A stretch of DNA of 64,000 bases from an uncultured Ruminiclostridium sp. (GCA_949878745.1 CATLBH010000001.1:124001-188000); one strand, 5' to 3'; shown: positions 54,613 through 62,611, counted from the stretch's first letter. Notes: generated from the letters alone by a model not told the origin. A program made the numbers and translations.

Positions 54613-56259
54613 ATGATTATTGACGCAAGAAATACCGGCTTCGGTTCCGTGTCCGGACAGACAAGAGCGCTGCCCATCGTAACCCAAAAGGAAGCGGAAC
54701 GGCTTGTACATATGCTAAACAAAACAAGGGATACTTATTACGAATCCGAGCAAAAATCCGTCAAAAATTCCGCTGAAAACGGAGTGGGGAAAGCCCGAGG
54801 AGACGGATTAAAAAATACTGATCATATCGACGTAAGCACAATAAAAGAAGTAAAATGGGAGTTCGCCTTTGAGACGGAATATACCAAAGACAAAGCGTTA
54901 AACAACGCTTGGTTCGCTTCGCAGAACACGATGTTCAAGCTTATGGGAAGCAGCGCAAAAGCGGCGGGAAACGCCGCAGCGGGACTGGATAAGGAAAAAT
55001 TTCTGGATTATGTCCGTGAAAACGGTTTGGAAAAGGAAATAATCTGGTCGGATATTGAAAAGAATTTAGTCGGCTCTAAAACCTTTGATAATTTCAAGGA
55101 ATTTACCGATTATACCGGCGCTCTTTTCGCAGGACTCGAGAGCAGAATAATGAGCGATTTTTCGGGCGACGAGCAAATGTCGCAGCTTGAGATTATGAAC
55201 GGGTTGTATGAAAAAGCCGTAAGTGAATTCACGGAAGGCTTCAAACACGGCATAAACGAACTGGACGCCGGACTTGATTTGTCCTTTACGTATTTGGGAA
55301 TAGAGCTTCCCGAAGGAAAAATCGAAGCAAGCATAAGGGGAGTGATAGACGGGAAAAGAGCCGCTTATTCAGATTATATCACAAAAAACAAGGATTATGC
55401 CGGAGTCGAAAGCACCGAGGACAGTTGGCTGAAACGCGACGTGGGGTTTATGACCTGCGCTTTGAAAAACGCCTTTAAGCCCGCCGATATACAAGCAAAA
55501 GGCGACCTTTGGAACGAAAAGGATTTGCTGGCCATAGGAATGCTGGGGAGTATGTACAGCGTATGTCCCGTCATTGACAAGGCTTGCGCTAAATTGCAGA
55601 ATATGGACGAGGAAAGGCTGGGGTTGGCTTTATCCATGTGTTGGTTGACGACGGAAAAAATAACGGTGGACTTAAATGTCGGCGACAGCGTAAAGGGGCT
55701 TGCAAATGAATTGTTTGAAAAGTACGCTTCTTCTCTTTTGGGAGACACGGAGGAAGCTCTTGAAGGGGCGAGAAAGAATCCCTTGGGAGCGTCTTCGGCG
55801 GCGTTTAAAACATTGGACAAAAATTCGGTATATTCGGTATTGGAGGTAATGCAAAGAACCTATAAGGAAAGCGGAGATTGTGAAAGGGCGATTTACAAAA
55901 CCGCCTCCTTCGCTCACGACAGGGCTTTAAGCAAGGTGAAAAGCGGCGGTGAATATTCACGGCTTTGGCGGTATAATAAGCCCAAGGAAAACGCCATAGA
56001 CGGGAAGCGCTTTTGGGGGAGCTTCTACGACGGCGAAAGTAAGCTTAATTACGGCGGCGGTATGGGAAAGCTTATCGGCAGGTGGAACGCCGTCAACGAA
56101 GTGTTGAAATCAAAGGATTTGCTTGCTTTTAAAAGGAATGTGGGGGCGGGTATGTTCACAAGCTTTTCAAATCCGAGCACTTTCAGCGGTCCCGTTTACG
56201 GCGGATATTCCGACGGGAAATGGTGGGGAACAAATTTAAATGACTTGGTAAACCCCTAA
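54613..56259 (+). CDS. Large protein of unknown function, divergent from sigma factor gene
   Basis: 548 residues. RBS AAGGAGGAG is perfect, and codon use matches the neighbours. I recognise no family. There is no signal peptide or membrane helix. Residues 1-90 are Gly/Thr/Lys-rich and probably flexible (MIIDARNTGFGSVSGQTRAL). The rest is largely helical and acidic, with single cysteines and Trp-rich stretches near the C-terminus (RFWGSFYDGE, SDGKWWGTNL). It stands alone between a divergent promoter region and a terminator. It could be the regulon target of the divergent sigma factor. Export by a non-Sec route is possible but there is no evidence. Confidence 0.8.
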   Translation: MIIDARNTGFGSVSGQTRALPIVTQKEAERLVHMLNKTRDTYYESEQKSVKNSAENGVGKARGDGLKNTDHIDVSTIKEVKWEFAFETEYTKDKALNNAWFASQNTMFKLMGSSAKAAGNAAAGLDKEKFLDYVRENGLEKEIIWSDIEKNLVGSKTFDNFKEFTDYTGALFAGLESRIMSDFSGDEQMSQLEIMNGLYEKAVSEFTEGFKHGINELDAGLDLSFTYLGIELPEGKIEASIRGVIDGKRAAYSDYITKNKDYAGVESTEDSWLKRDVGFMTCALKNAFKPADIQAKGDLWNEKDLLAIGMLGSMYSVCPVIDKACAKLQNMDEERLGLALSMCWLTTEKITVDLNVGDSVKGLANELFEKYASSLLGDTEEALEGARKNPLGASSAAFKTLDKNSVYSVLEVMQRTYKESGDCERAIYKTASFAHDRALSKVKSGGEYSRLWRYNKPKENAIDGKRFWGSFYDGESKLNYGGGMGKLIGRWNAVNEVLKSKDLLAFKRNVGAGMFTSFSNPSTFSGPVYGGYSDGKWWGTNLNDLVNP

Positions 56260-56287
56260 TTACAATAATCACAATTAAAATAAAAGT

Positions 56288-56317
56288 TTCTCCTTCGGTA
56301 ATACTGCCGAAGGAGAA
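56288..56317. terminator. Terminator between convergent genes
   Basis: TTCTCCTTCGG (56288-56298) pairs with CCGAAGGAGAA (56307-56317), followed by TAATTTTG on plus and AAACTTTTATT on minus. Confidence 0.7.
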
Positions 56318-56358
56318 TAATTTTGTCGGAATAATTGTCATACTCCGAAAAAAAGCGT

Positions 56359-57027
56359 TTACTGTTTTCTGTTAACTTCGCTGTAAAGATTGGTATCGTC
56401 GCCCCTGATCTCAACGCCTTTGGCTTCAAACAGCTCGCTTACGGCGGCAAACTGGTAGCCTACTCCCAAAATATAAGGAATAAGAGTATCAATGGCTTCT
56501 ACGGTTTTGGAATTTCCCTCCGCGTCGTGCATAAGTATTATCGCTCCGTCGTGAAGCTGTTCCTTTATTTTGTTCACCCGCATTTCAGCCGTAACCTCTT
56601 CTTCCCAGTCGTTACAGCCTATACCCGCTATAAAGGGCATATCTATGTTTTCGTACATAGTAGCGTTCACCGCTATATATGGAGGGCGGAAAAACCTTGT
56701 ATCCTTTCCGGTTATCTTCTTTACCTTTTCGGAAACGTATTCCGTTTCCGCTTTTATTTCCTCGGGGGTTAATTCTGGCATAACGGAGTGGGTTTTTGAG
56801 TGGTTATTGATCTCGCAGCCTAAGTCATAGGCTCTTTTTATCACGCCCTCCGTTTCGGGGGTGATATTGTTCCCCACCACGAAGAAGGAAGCTCTTACCC
56901 GATATTTTTCCAGAAGATCCAAAACTTCGTTGGTGGTGCCCGTGTTGGGGCCGTCGTCAAAGGTCAGCGCGATTATGGGTTTATTCGGGTCGATGGGGTA
57001 TGTTATCGCTTTTGTTCGGTCGCTCAC
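56359..57027 (-). CDS. Polysaccharide deacetylase (NodB domain)
   Basis: 222 residues, almost only the NodB domain. Motifs: TFDDG (catalytic and metal Asp), HSKTH (metal His pair), FFRPPY, and late ILMHD. It removes acetyl groups from peptidoglycan or another N-acetylated glycan. No signal peptide is visible, so secretion is uncertain. Lies last in a run of four minus-strand genes, 30 bp behind the M24 peptidase gene. Confidence 0.93.
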   Translation of the reverse strand: MSDRTKAITYPIDPNKPIIALTFDDGPNTGTTNEVLDLLEKYRVRASFFVVGNNITPETEGVIKRAYDLGCEINNHSKTHSVMPELTPEEIKAETEYVSEKVKKITGKDTRFFRPPYIAVNATMYENIDMPFIAGIGCNDWEEEVTAEMRVNKIKEQLHDGAIILMHDAEGNSKTVEAIDTLIPYILGVGYQFAAVSELFEAKGVEIRGDDTNLYSEVNRKQ

Positions 57028-57057
57028 TTTTCTGTCCTCTCTTATGAATACATGCTA

Positions 57058-58128
57058 TCAAATATAAATCAAGGTCTTGGGGGTTTCGGTAATGATATTG
57101 CAGCCTTCCTTGGTCACAACGCACATATCCTCTATTCTTACTCCGTATTTTCCGGGAATATAAACGCCCGGCTCGATGGTGATAATCATACCCTCGCGGA
57201 GCGTTGTCCCGCTTCGGTTGCTGACGGAGGGATTCTCATGTATTTCAAGTCCAACGCCGTGTCCTAAGCCGTGGGTAAAATACTGCTCATAGCCCCAGGC
57301 GTCCAGAGTGCTTCTCGCCACATTGTCCACCAGCTTACAGGAAATGTCGGCTCTTATCGCCTTTATGGCGTCGGTATTTGCTCCCCAAACGGCGTTGTAT
57401 ATATTTTTCATTTCATCGGTGGGTTTTCCGAAAACCACCGTTCTTGTCATATCCGAGTGATAACCTTTATAGGTCGCCCCGAAGTCCAGCGTCAGAAAAT
57501 CTCCCTCCTGAACGGGCTTATCGGTGGGAACGGCGTGAGGACAGGCGGAGTTTACGCCCGAAGCGGCGATGGTGGGGAAGGAGACTCCGTCGGAACCGAG
57601 ATTAAGCATCATAAATTCGAGAGCCGCCGCGATCTGTTTTTCGGTCTGTCCCACTCTCATACTGGAAAGCAGCTTTGTGAAGGCCGCTTCGGCTATTCTC
57701 TGAGCCTTTGTTATACAGGCTATTTCCTCGCCGGTTTTTATAATACGCATCTGCTTCATATAATCGGAAAGCCGGTTGGAGCTGTCAAAGCCTATGCCGC
57801 TGAATCTTCTTTTTAAAGCGGAAAGCTGCGCCACCGTGAGCATTTCGTCCTCGATATAAATATTCTGTATTTTCTGGGCGCTCAATATTTCGCCTATCTG
57901 CTCGTACAGCTCCTTTTGAAGTATAACTTTACAAAGGGGATCGGTGACCTGACGCTCGGTGTGCTCGAAATAACGAGCGTCTATTATAAAATACGCCCCC
58001 TGTTTTGTGACCAATAAGGTGCCGTCCTCCGAGCCGAAATCGGTAAGGTATCTTTTGGATACCTCCGAAGTGATAAGCGCCGCGTCATGCTCGCTTGAAA
58101 GCCATGAAATCAGATTGTCAATATTCAT
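57058..58128 (-). CDS. M24-family Xaa-Pro aminopeptidase
   Basis: 356 residues. N-terminal creatinase-like domain 1-125, then the pita-bread catalytic domain with the five metal ligands: Asp in LDFGATYKGYHSDMTRTV (two), His in HGLGHGVGLEIHE, Glu in TIEPGVY and Glu in VRIED. Removes N-terminal residues before proline. Sits 18 bp behind aroQ, an arrangement common in Firmicutes. Confidence 0.95.
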   Translation of the reverse strand: MNIDNLISWLSSEHDAALITSEVSKRYLTDFGSEDGTLLVTKQGAYFIIDARYFEHTERQVTDPLCKVILQKELYEQIGEILSAQKIQNIYIEDEMLTVAQLSALKRRFSGIGFDSSNRLSDYMKQMRIIKTGEEIACITKAQRIAEAAFTKLLSSMRVGQTEKQIAAALEFMMLNLGSDGVSFPTIAASGVNSACPHAVPTDKPVQEGDFLTLDFGATYKGYHSDMTRTVVFGKPTDEMKNIYNAVWGANTDAIKAIRADISCKLVDNVARSTLDAWGYEQYFTHGLGHGVGLEIHENPSVSNRSGTTLREGMIITIEPGVYIPGKYGVRIEDMCVVTKEGCNIITETPKTLIYI

Positions 58129-58146
58129 TTTAAAATGCCCTTTCTC

Positions 58147-58587
58147 TTATGCTTTTTTTCCGATCATATCCGCCAGCGCCCTCAGCGCCAGAAGATAGCT
58201 GTTTTTTCCGAAACCCGCAATGCTTCCCCTGCAAACGGGGGCGATAACCGAGGTATGCCTGAACTCCTCCCTCGCGTGGATATTGCTCATATGAACCTCT
58301 ATGACGGGAATCTTAACGGCGGCGATTGCGTCCCGTATAGCGTAGCTGTAGTGGGTGTAGGCTCCCGCGTTGAGTATTACTCCGTCGCTTTCGTCCATGG
58401 CGTTGTGTATTGCGTCGATAATTCCGCCCTCGTGATTGCTTTGATAAAACTCCACTTCCACGCCAAGCTCTTTGGCAAGGCTCACGATCTCGCTTTGTAT
58501 ATCAAACAGGCTGTCATTGCCGTATATTCCCGGCTCTCTTTTGCCCAGAAGGTTCAGATTCGGGCCGTTTATTACAAGGATATTCAT
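58147..58587 (-). CDS. aroQ: 3-dehydroquinate dehydratase, type II
   Basis: 146 residues, standard type II length. NGPNLNLLGKREPGIYG (with catalytic Arg/Tyr), NAGAYTHYSYAIRDAI, EVHMSNIHAREEFRH and the catalytic His region are intact. Shikimate pathway, step three. Part of the EndoIV-like/aroQ/M24/deacetylase run. Confidence 0.97.
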   Translation of the reverse strand: MNILVINGPNLNLLGKREPGIYGNDSLFDIQSEIVSLAKELGVEVEFYQSNHEGGIIDAIHNAMDESDGVILNAGAYTHYSYAIRDAIAAVKIPVIEVHMSNIHAREEFRHTSVIAPVCRGSIAGFGKNSYLLALRALADMIGKKA

Positions 58588-58620
58588 TTACTTTTCGCCT
58601 TTCCTTTTATGCTTGTTTTT

Positions 58621-59469
58621 TTATTTTTTCAGGCTGTCATAGTATTTTTTCATTTCGGCGGCGTCCTCGGCCTGTGTTCCCGCGCTTTCGCAGATTACGG
58701 TGGGTTCCAGTCCTCTTTCCATAAACAGTTCCATAAGCGGCTCGAATTGAGGGCCGTATTCCTTGTCCTCAAAGGTCAGGTGCGCTTTTTCGCCTCCGGC
58801 GGTGTACATAATTTTGCTGAAATGGACATGAAAATGTTTCAGCCGCTCAAATCCCAGTTTATCGCCGATTTCGTCAAGCATGGCGGCGTAGTCCTCTTTT
58901 GTCCTGATCCCTCCGAGGGTTCTGGCGTTCAGGTGACCAAAGTCCACACAGGGCAAAAATCTCTCGTCGGTTCCGCATAAGGCGATTACCTCCGACAAAG
59001 TGCCCAGCTGATTTATTTTTCCCATTGTTTCGGGACAGAGTATTATATCGGACAGTCCTTTTTCGTCCAACATTCTTTGAGCTCGCAGAAGGGTATCCGA
59101 AGCCAGCGACAGCGCCTTCTCCCTCGCCATTTTTGCGCAGGAGCCGCTGTGTATCACAAGTTTTTTTGCTCCCAATTTATGAGCCGCATCGGCCGATTCC
59201 TCTATATATTTTAAGCTGCCCAGACGGGTGTCCTCGTTTTCGCTTGAAAGGGAGATAAAATAGGGGGTGTGGAGGGTAAGCGTTATATCGTTTTTCGCGG
59301 CGATATCCGGCAGAAGATTGTAGGTTTTTTGGGCGATTCTTACGCCCCTTCCGCATTCTATCTCATAGGCGTTCAGACCCATTTGACCTAAATATTCTGG
59401 AAGAGCCTCGGGAAATTTACGCTTTCCGAAGCTTTCCGAATTTCCGCCGGGACCGAAAGAAATAGCCAT
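58621..59469 (-). CDS. EndoIV-like TIM-barrel protein (AP endonuclease family 2)
   Basis: 282 residues. Metal-site motifs of endonuclease IV are visible: TLHTPYFISL, LVIHSG, LCPETMGKINQLGTL, CVDFGHLNARTLGG and HVHFSK. Length and motifs fit deoxyribonuclease IV, which cuts at abasic sites, but sugar isomerases share the fold. RBS AAAGGAC. First in its gene run. Confidence 0.85.
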   Translation of the reverse strand: MAISFGPGGNSESFGKRKFPEALPEYLGQMGLNAYEIECGRGVRIAQKTYNLLPDIAAKNDITLTLHTPYFISLSSENEDTRLGSLKYIEESADAAHKLGAKKLVIHSGSCAKMAREKALSLASDTLLRAQRMLDEKGLSDIILCPETMGKINQLGTLSEVIALCGTDERFLPCVDFGHLNARTLGGIRTKEDYAAMLDEIGDKLGFERLKHFHVHFSKIMYTAGGEKAHLTFEDKEYGPQFEPLMELFMERGLEPTVICESAGTQAEDAAEMKKYYDSLKK

Positions 59470-59592
59470 AGCTTTAATAAGTCCTTTCTTTTTGACTTGC
59501 TGCTTTGCTTTGGGAACCGACGATTAAAGCGAAGCGTAACACAATCAGCCGCGTGAGTACGCTGCTTTGAACGGGGTGATTGTGTTTTGTAC

Positions 59593-59706
59593 TGATTGTT
59601 AATCAATCTGTTGACAGACAGATTGATTAACAATCACACCCAAAGCAATATTTGCAAATCATTCCAAATTTCATTTTGTCTATAGTATGATTTGCAAATA
59701 GTATTA
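59593..59706. repeat. Family B two-hairpin element, copy B6
   Basis: Hairpin 1: TTGTTAATCAATCTG (59596-59610) with a perfect complement (59619-59633). Hinge TCACACCCAAAGCA. Hairpin 2: TATTTGCAAATCA (59649-59661) with a perfect complement (59688-59700), then GTATTA. Closest to B5. The stretch 59470-59592 before it has a second inverted repeat, AACACAATCA / TGATTGTGTT (about 59539-59586). Confidence 0.8.
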
Positions 59707-59723
59707 ATCAGCGGTTCCTTAAA

Positions 59724-59903
59724 TTACTGCTTTTTCTTATTCCTGCGAACCGTAATAAACGTATTGACCGACATACATACCAAGGCGAAGAGGTCAACCA
59801 GCGTTACTCCCCAGTCGGGCAAAAAATGGAATATAAGTTGAAATACCAATAAAACGATAACCAGGCCGAGACCTACCATACTCGCTATGTTCAGCTTTTT
59901 CAT
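59724..59903 (-). CDS. Small membrane protein (59 residues)
   Basis: ATG at 59903 with GAGGAAA upstream, stop at 59724. It starts MKKLNIASMVGLGLVIVLLV and contains LPDWGVTLVDLFALVCMSVN; the end is basic (RRNKKKQ). Two hydrophobic helices with a short loop containing PDW. It is a paralogue of the gene at 60172, sharing the order MKKL-hydrophobic-LPDW-V-hydrophobic-basic tail. Function unknown. Between the two genes lie family A and B repeats, so the duplication is old or was later interrupted. Confidence 0.7.
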   Translation of the reverse strand: MKKLNIASMVGLGLVIVLLVFQLIFHFLPDWGVTLVDLFALVCMSVNTFITVRRNKKKQ

Positions 59904-59935
59904 TTGCCGTTTTCCTCTTCGTGTTTTGTCGGATT

Positions 59936-59991
59936 ATTACTGCCCTTTAAAACTTTGGGTATTTCGTCAGTTAAAAACGGGATTGGTATAT
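59936..59991. repeat. Family B single-hairpin copy B8
   Basis: GCCCTTTAAAACT ... TATTTCGTCAGTTAAAAACG, GGATTGGTATA. It corresponds to hairpin 2 of copies B1 and B2 with decayed arms. Confidence 0.55.
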
Positions 59992-60000
59992 AACCACCTC

Positions 60001-60145
60001 TATTGCAAATGTGCAAATGCCGCATATCCTGCCGGCATAAATTCCGCGTGTTTTCGTTGTCCTCCTTGACTTGCGGCAGCAAGCCTGCGTCCTCCGCCTC
60101 GACACGCAAAATTACTGCTCGACATTATATGCACCATTTGCAATA
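60001..60145. repeat. Family A-like element A6 with different termini
   Basis: Terminal inverted repeat TATTGCAAATG (60001-60011) / CATTTGCAATA (60135-60145). The inside keeps family A landmarks in the same order as A2: GACTTGCGGCAGCAAG, CCTCGACA, CTGCTCGA and GCACCATT. So the core is family A with unrelated but still paired ends. Confidence 0.6.
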
Positions 60146-60171
60146 TAGGCGGGTATAAATCAAAGCATGCC

Positions 60172-60360
60172 TTACTTTTCTTCCCTTTTTGCTTTCATTG
60201 TGCGCACGGAAATATAACCGCTTATCCCCGCGCATACCAAAGTAAATATGCCTATCGCTCTTACCGCCCAGTCGGGCAGGAAATCAAAGACAAGATTAAA
60301 GCCTATCACCATTATCACCGCTCCAAGGCATATGGCCGTGGCAAGATGTAATTTTTTCAT
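60172..60360 (-). CDS. Small membrane protein (62 residues)
   Basis: MKKLHLATAICLGAVIMVIG begins the first of two membrane helices, LPDWAVRAIGIFTLVCAGISG the second; basic tail (KAKREEK). RBS GAGGAGA. Paralogue of the 59-residue gene at 59724. Not recognised as a known family. It may be an accessory or regulatory membrane peptide; nothing more can be said. Confidence 0.75.
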   Translation of the reverse strand: MKKLHLATAICLGAVIMVIGFNLVFDFLPDWAVRAIGIFTLVCAGISGYISVRTMKAKREEK

Positions 60361-60396
60361 TCTGATTCTCCTCTATGTGAAATAAAAAAAGCAAGT

Positions 60397-60897
60397 TTAC
60401 TTTTTTGCCATTCTTGAATAATCCCGCCTGAAAACCACGCTTTCAAGCTTTCTCTTGATTTTGAAGGATCTTTTGTCCTCCAGATGAAAGGGTTCCACCA
60501 GTATTGTAGCGACTCCCCGAAGATTTCCCCCGATAATATCGGTAAATATCTGATCCCCCACCAACGCCACGGATTTTCTCGGAAGGCGCATTTTCCTCAG
60601 CGCTCGGCTTACCCCCACCGTAAGAGGCTTACAGCCGAAGGAAATGAAGTCGAGGCCTAATTCCTTAGCCAAAGGGGCGACCCTTTTTTTTGTATTATTT
60701 GACAGCACCATCATTTTCATACCCAATTCCCGCATTTCGCAAAGCCATTCCGTGACCCCCTGCTCCGCGGCGGGGCTTCCGTGCATGGAAAGAGTGTTGT
60801 CCAGATCCAGAATGAATCCTCTCAAGTGATTTTCCTTTATAAATTTTTCGTCAATTTCCAGAACGCTTTTCAGCCACCATTTAGGTTTAAATAACAT
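60397..60897 (-). CDS. YqeG-family HAD phosphatase
   Basis: 166 residues from the ATG at 60897 (GGTGG five bases upstream); an earlier GTG at 60912 is possible. HAD motifs: nucleophile Asp in ILDLDNTLS, VLSNNT, then GDQIFTDIIGGN. YqeG is a HAD IIIA-type phosphatase, in many species a phosphatidylglycerophosphatase-like enzyme. Starts right after the rpsU terminator. Confidence 0.9.
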   Translation of the reverse strand: MLFKPKWWLKSVLEIDEKFIKENHLRGFILDLDNTLSMHGSPAAEQGVTEWLCEMRELGMKMMVLSNNTKKRVAPLAKELGLDFISFGCKPLTVGVSRALRKMRLPRKSVALVGDQIFTDIIGGNLRGVATILVEPFHLEDKRSFKIKRKLESVVFRRDYSRMAKK

Positions 60898-60919
60898 TTC
60901 GTCCACCCACAAAAAAGAA

Positions 60920-60943
60920 TAAGCCAGCCTTTAGGCTAGCTTA
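60920..60943 (-). terminator. Terminator of rpsU
   Basis: TAAGC-AGCCT pairs with AGGCT-GCTTA around a short loop with one mismatch. The minus-strand tail is TTCTTTTTT. A second hairpin, GCCGGATTCCGGC, precedes it. Confidence 0.7.
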
Positions 60944-61002
60944 CCGGTTGTAAGTAAAACCGCCGGAATCCGGCTTCATTATTTACTTATTGCTTCACGT
61001 AA

Positions 61003-61179
61003 TTACTTAAACTTACGCTTACGGGCAGCTTCGGACTTTTTCTTACGCTTTACCGAAGGCTTTTCGTAATGTTCTCTCTTGCGAACTTCCGCCAGTACAC
61101 CGTCGCGCGCGCATGAACGCTTAAAACGCTTAAGAGCGGTGTCCAAGGATTCGTTCTTGCCAAGACGAACTTCTGCCAT
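61003..61179 (-). CDS. rpsU: 30S ribosomal protein S21
   Basis: 58 residues, found by reading the minus strand directly. ATG at 61179, stop at 61003. It starts [20 protein letters not shown], with the S21 motif [13 protein letters not shown] [15 protein letters not shown] and a basic tail. RBS AAGGAGGG. Own strong promoter at 61308. Confidence 0.97.
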   Translation of the reverse strand: MAEVRLGKNESLDTALKRFKRSCARDGVLAEVRKREHYEKPSVKRKKKSEAARKRKFK

Positions 61180-61307
61180 CTATATCCCTCCTTTTGCCGT
61201 TGGGCTGATGCTCCGCGGAAAAAGGCGGAACACAAGGTAATATGCAACCTATAGCGCAAATGAGCACAAAATTAAAAAAACTTTTTTACAATTCAGGCTC
61301 AATATAC

Positions 61308-61336
61308 ATTATACAGAAATTTCGCTCTATTGTCAA
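61308..61336 (-). promoter_or_regulatory. Consensus promoter of rpsU
   Basis: On the minus strand TTGACA (61336-61331), 17-nt spacer, TATAAT (61313-61308). The leader to the ATG at 61179 is about 120 nt. Confidence 0.8.
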
Positions 61337-61394
61337 TAGTTATTTTGAAAGTTATTCCAAAAATTTTTTACGATATTTTACAAACACAGCTGCT

Positions 61395-61614
61395 TATACC
61401 GGGGCTTGTTTGAAAATAGAGGAAATGACGGATTTTTGATCCCAAATGGTTAGCTTCAAGAAAAAAACTCAGTCAAACCGTCGTTTGACGAGGCTTTTTG
61501 ACGCAGAAGATGACCGTTTGAGGGAGAAAAGACGACGTTTCCGATTTTTCAAACAAGCCCCAATCCCTTTTAAAACTGTGGGTATTACGTCGGTTTAAAA
61601 AGGGATTGGTATTA
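61395..61614. repeat. Composite family B element B7 overlapping the rsfS stop codon
   Basis: Outer ends TATACC and GGTATTA. Large hairpin 1 has perfect 16-bp arms GGGGCTTGTTTGAAAA (61401-61416) and its complement (61546-61561), with a ~130-bp loop that itself has short inverted repeats (CAAACCGTCGTTTG). Hairpin 2: CAATCCCTTTTAAAACTG with an arm ending GGGATTG (61592-61608), as in copies B1/B2. The final TTA at 61612-61614 is the rsfS stop codon on the minus strand. Confidence 0.7.
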
Positions 61615-61965
61615 CTTCAAAAAATCCTCGGCGGGGATTTCCGTTCCGTCCTGCCACAATCTTTCCAGATCGTAAAAATCTCTGGTATCCTTATGGAAAA
61701 TGTGGATCACCACGTCCACATAGTCAAGCACAATCCAGCTGGCGCCCTGATACCCCTCGGTGCGGTGAGGCTCGAGTCCAGCCTCGGACAGCTTAAATTC
61801 CACTTCGTCGGCTATGGCCTTCACCTGTGTGTTACTGTTTCCGTTGGCGATAATGAAATAATCGGCGATAATCGTCAGCTCGTCTATCTTTATCACCTTT
61901 ATGTTTTCGCCCAGCTTGCTGTCGATCGCCTTGACGGCGATTTTCAAGATGTTTTCGTCTGTCAT
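61612..61965 (-). CDS. rsfS: Ribosomal silencing factor RsfS
   Basis: 117 residues, the RsfS/Iojap length. IDELTIIADYFIIANGNSNTQVKAIADEVEFKL and TEGYQGASWIVLDYVDVVIHIFHKDTRDFYDLERLWQDG are characteristic. Binds L14 on the 50S subunit and blocks subunit joining in starvation. Ends inside the terminal bases of a repeat. The yqeK-like gene lies 41 bp upstream. Confidence 0.96.
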   Translation of the reverse strand: MTDENILKIAVKAIDSKLGENIKVIKIDELTIIADYFIIANGNSNTQVKAIADEVEFKLSEAGLEPHRTEGYQGASWIVLDYVDVVIHIFHKDTRDFYDLERLWQDGTEIPAEDFLK

Positions 61966-62006
61966 AACTGCTCCTTTTTATTTTAGAATATTAAAAAAAT
62001 TTCGCC

Positions 62007-62594
62007 TTAAGGCAAAAGCCCTCCCTTTTTATACCGGGAGTAGAAATTGTACGCTTCCAAAGTAGTCAGAGGAATGTTGTTCCCGTCGCCTACCGTTTTT
62101 AATATAGACCAGCGAAGGGTCTGGAACATTCCGTTGTCGAGATCCTCTAACGCCGCCGCCCGATACTTTTCCACGTCGGGATAATCCCTGTCCTCTGACA
62201 CCATATCCGAAAGAAACACTATTTTTTCGGTAAGGGACATATCGGCACGCCCGACGGTGTGAAACCTTACGGCGTTTAAAATATCTCTGTCGTTTATATC
62301 AAGGTTATTTTTGACATAATAGGCGGCGGCTATACCGTGCCAAAGCTTGGCGCAGTCTCTTTCCGCCGGATCGATGTAATATCCGCTCTTTTCCGCCTCT
62401 TCCAGCATTACGGTTTTTTCCGCTTCCTTGCGGCAGTCGTGGAGTATTCCCGCGGTATAAGCCTTATCCTCGTCGCCGCCGAATTTTTTGGCGAGAATAA
62501 GGCACATTTCCGCAACGTTTACGCTGTGCTTAAAGCGCTTGCTTTTCATTAAAGGCTTTATAATCTGTTCATATTTTTTCAGCTCGGGATTCAC
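62007..62594 (-). CDS. yqeK: YqeK-type HD-domain phosphohydrolase
   Basis: 195 residues. HD motif residues: KRFKHSVNVAEMC, GILHDCRKE (His-Asp), LWHGIAAAYYV and VRFHTVGRADMS. YqeK proteins hydrolyse diadenosine tetraphosphate symmetrically. Gene order nadD-(unknown)-yqeK-rsfS is typical of Firmicutes apart from the inserted unknown gene. Confidence 0.93.
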   Translation of the reverse strand: MNPELKKYEQIIKPLMKSKRFKHSVNVAEMCLILAKKFGGDEDKAYTAGILHDCRKEAEKTVMLEEAEKSGYYIDPAERDCAKLWHGIAAAYYVKNNLDINDRDILNAVRFHTVGRADMSLTEKIVFLSDMVSEDRDYPDVEKYRAAALEDLDNGMFQTLRWSILKTVGDGNNIPLTTLEAYNFYSRYKKGGLLP

Positions 62595-62611
62595 TTTTTA
62601 CTCCCCTTATT

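Noticed and set aside
6879..61614. Family B elements as ordinary terminators
   Set aside because: They have two stems, a conserved hinge and conserved outer ends, often lack T-runs, and coexist with separate clear terminators.
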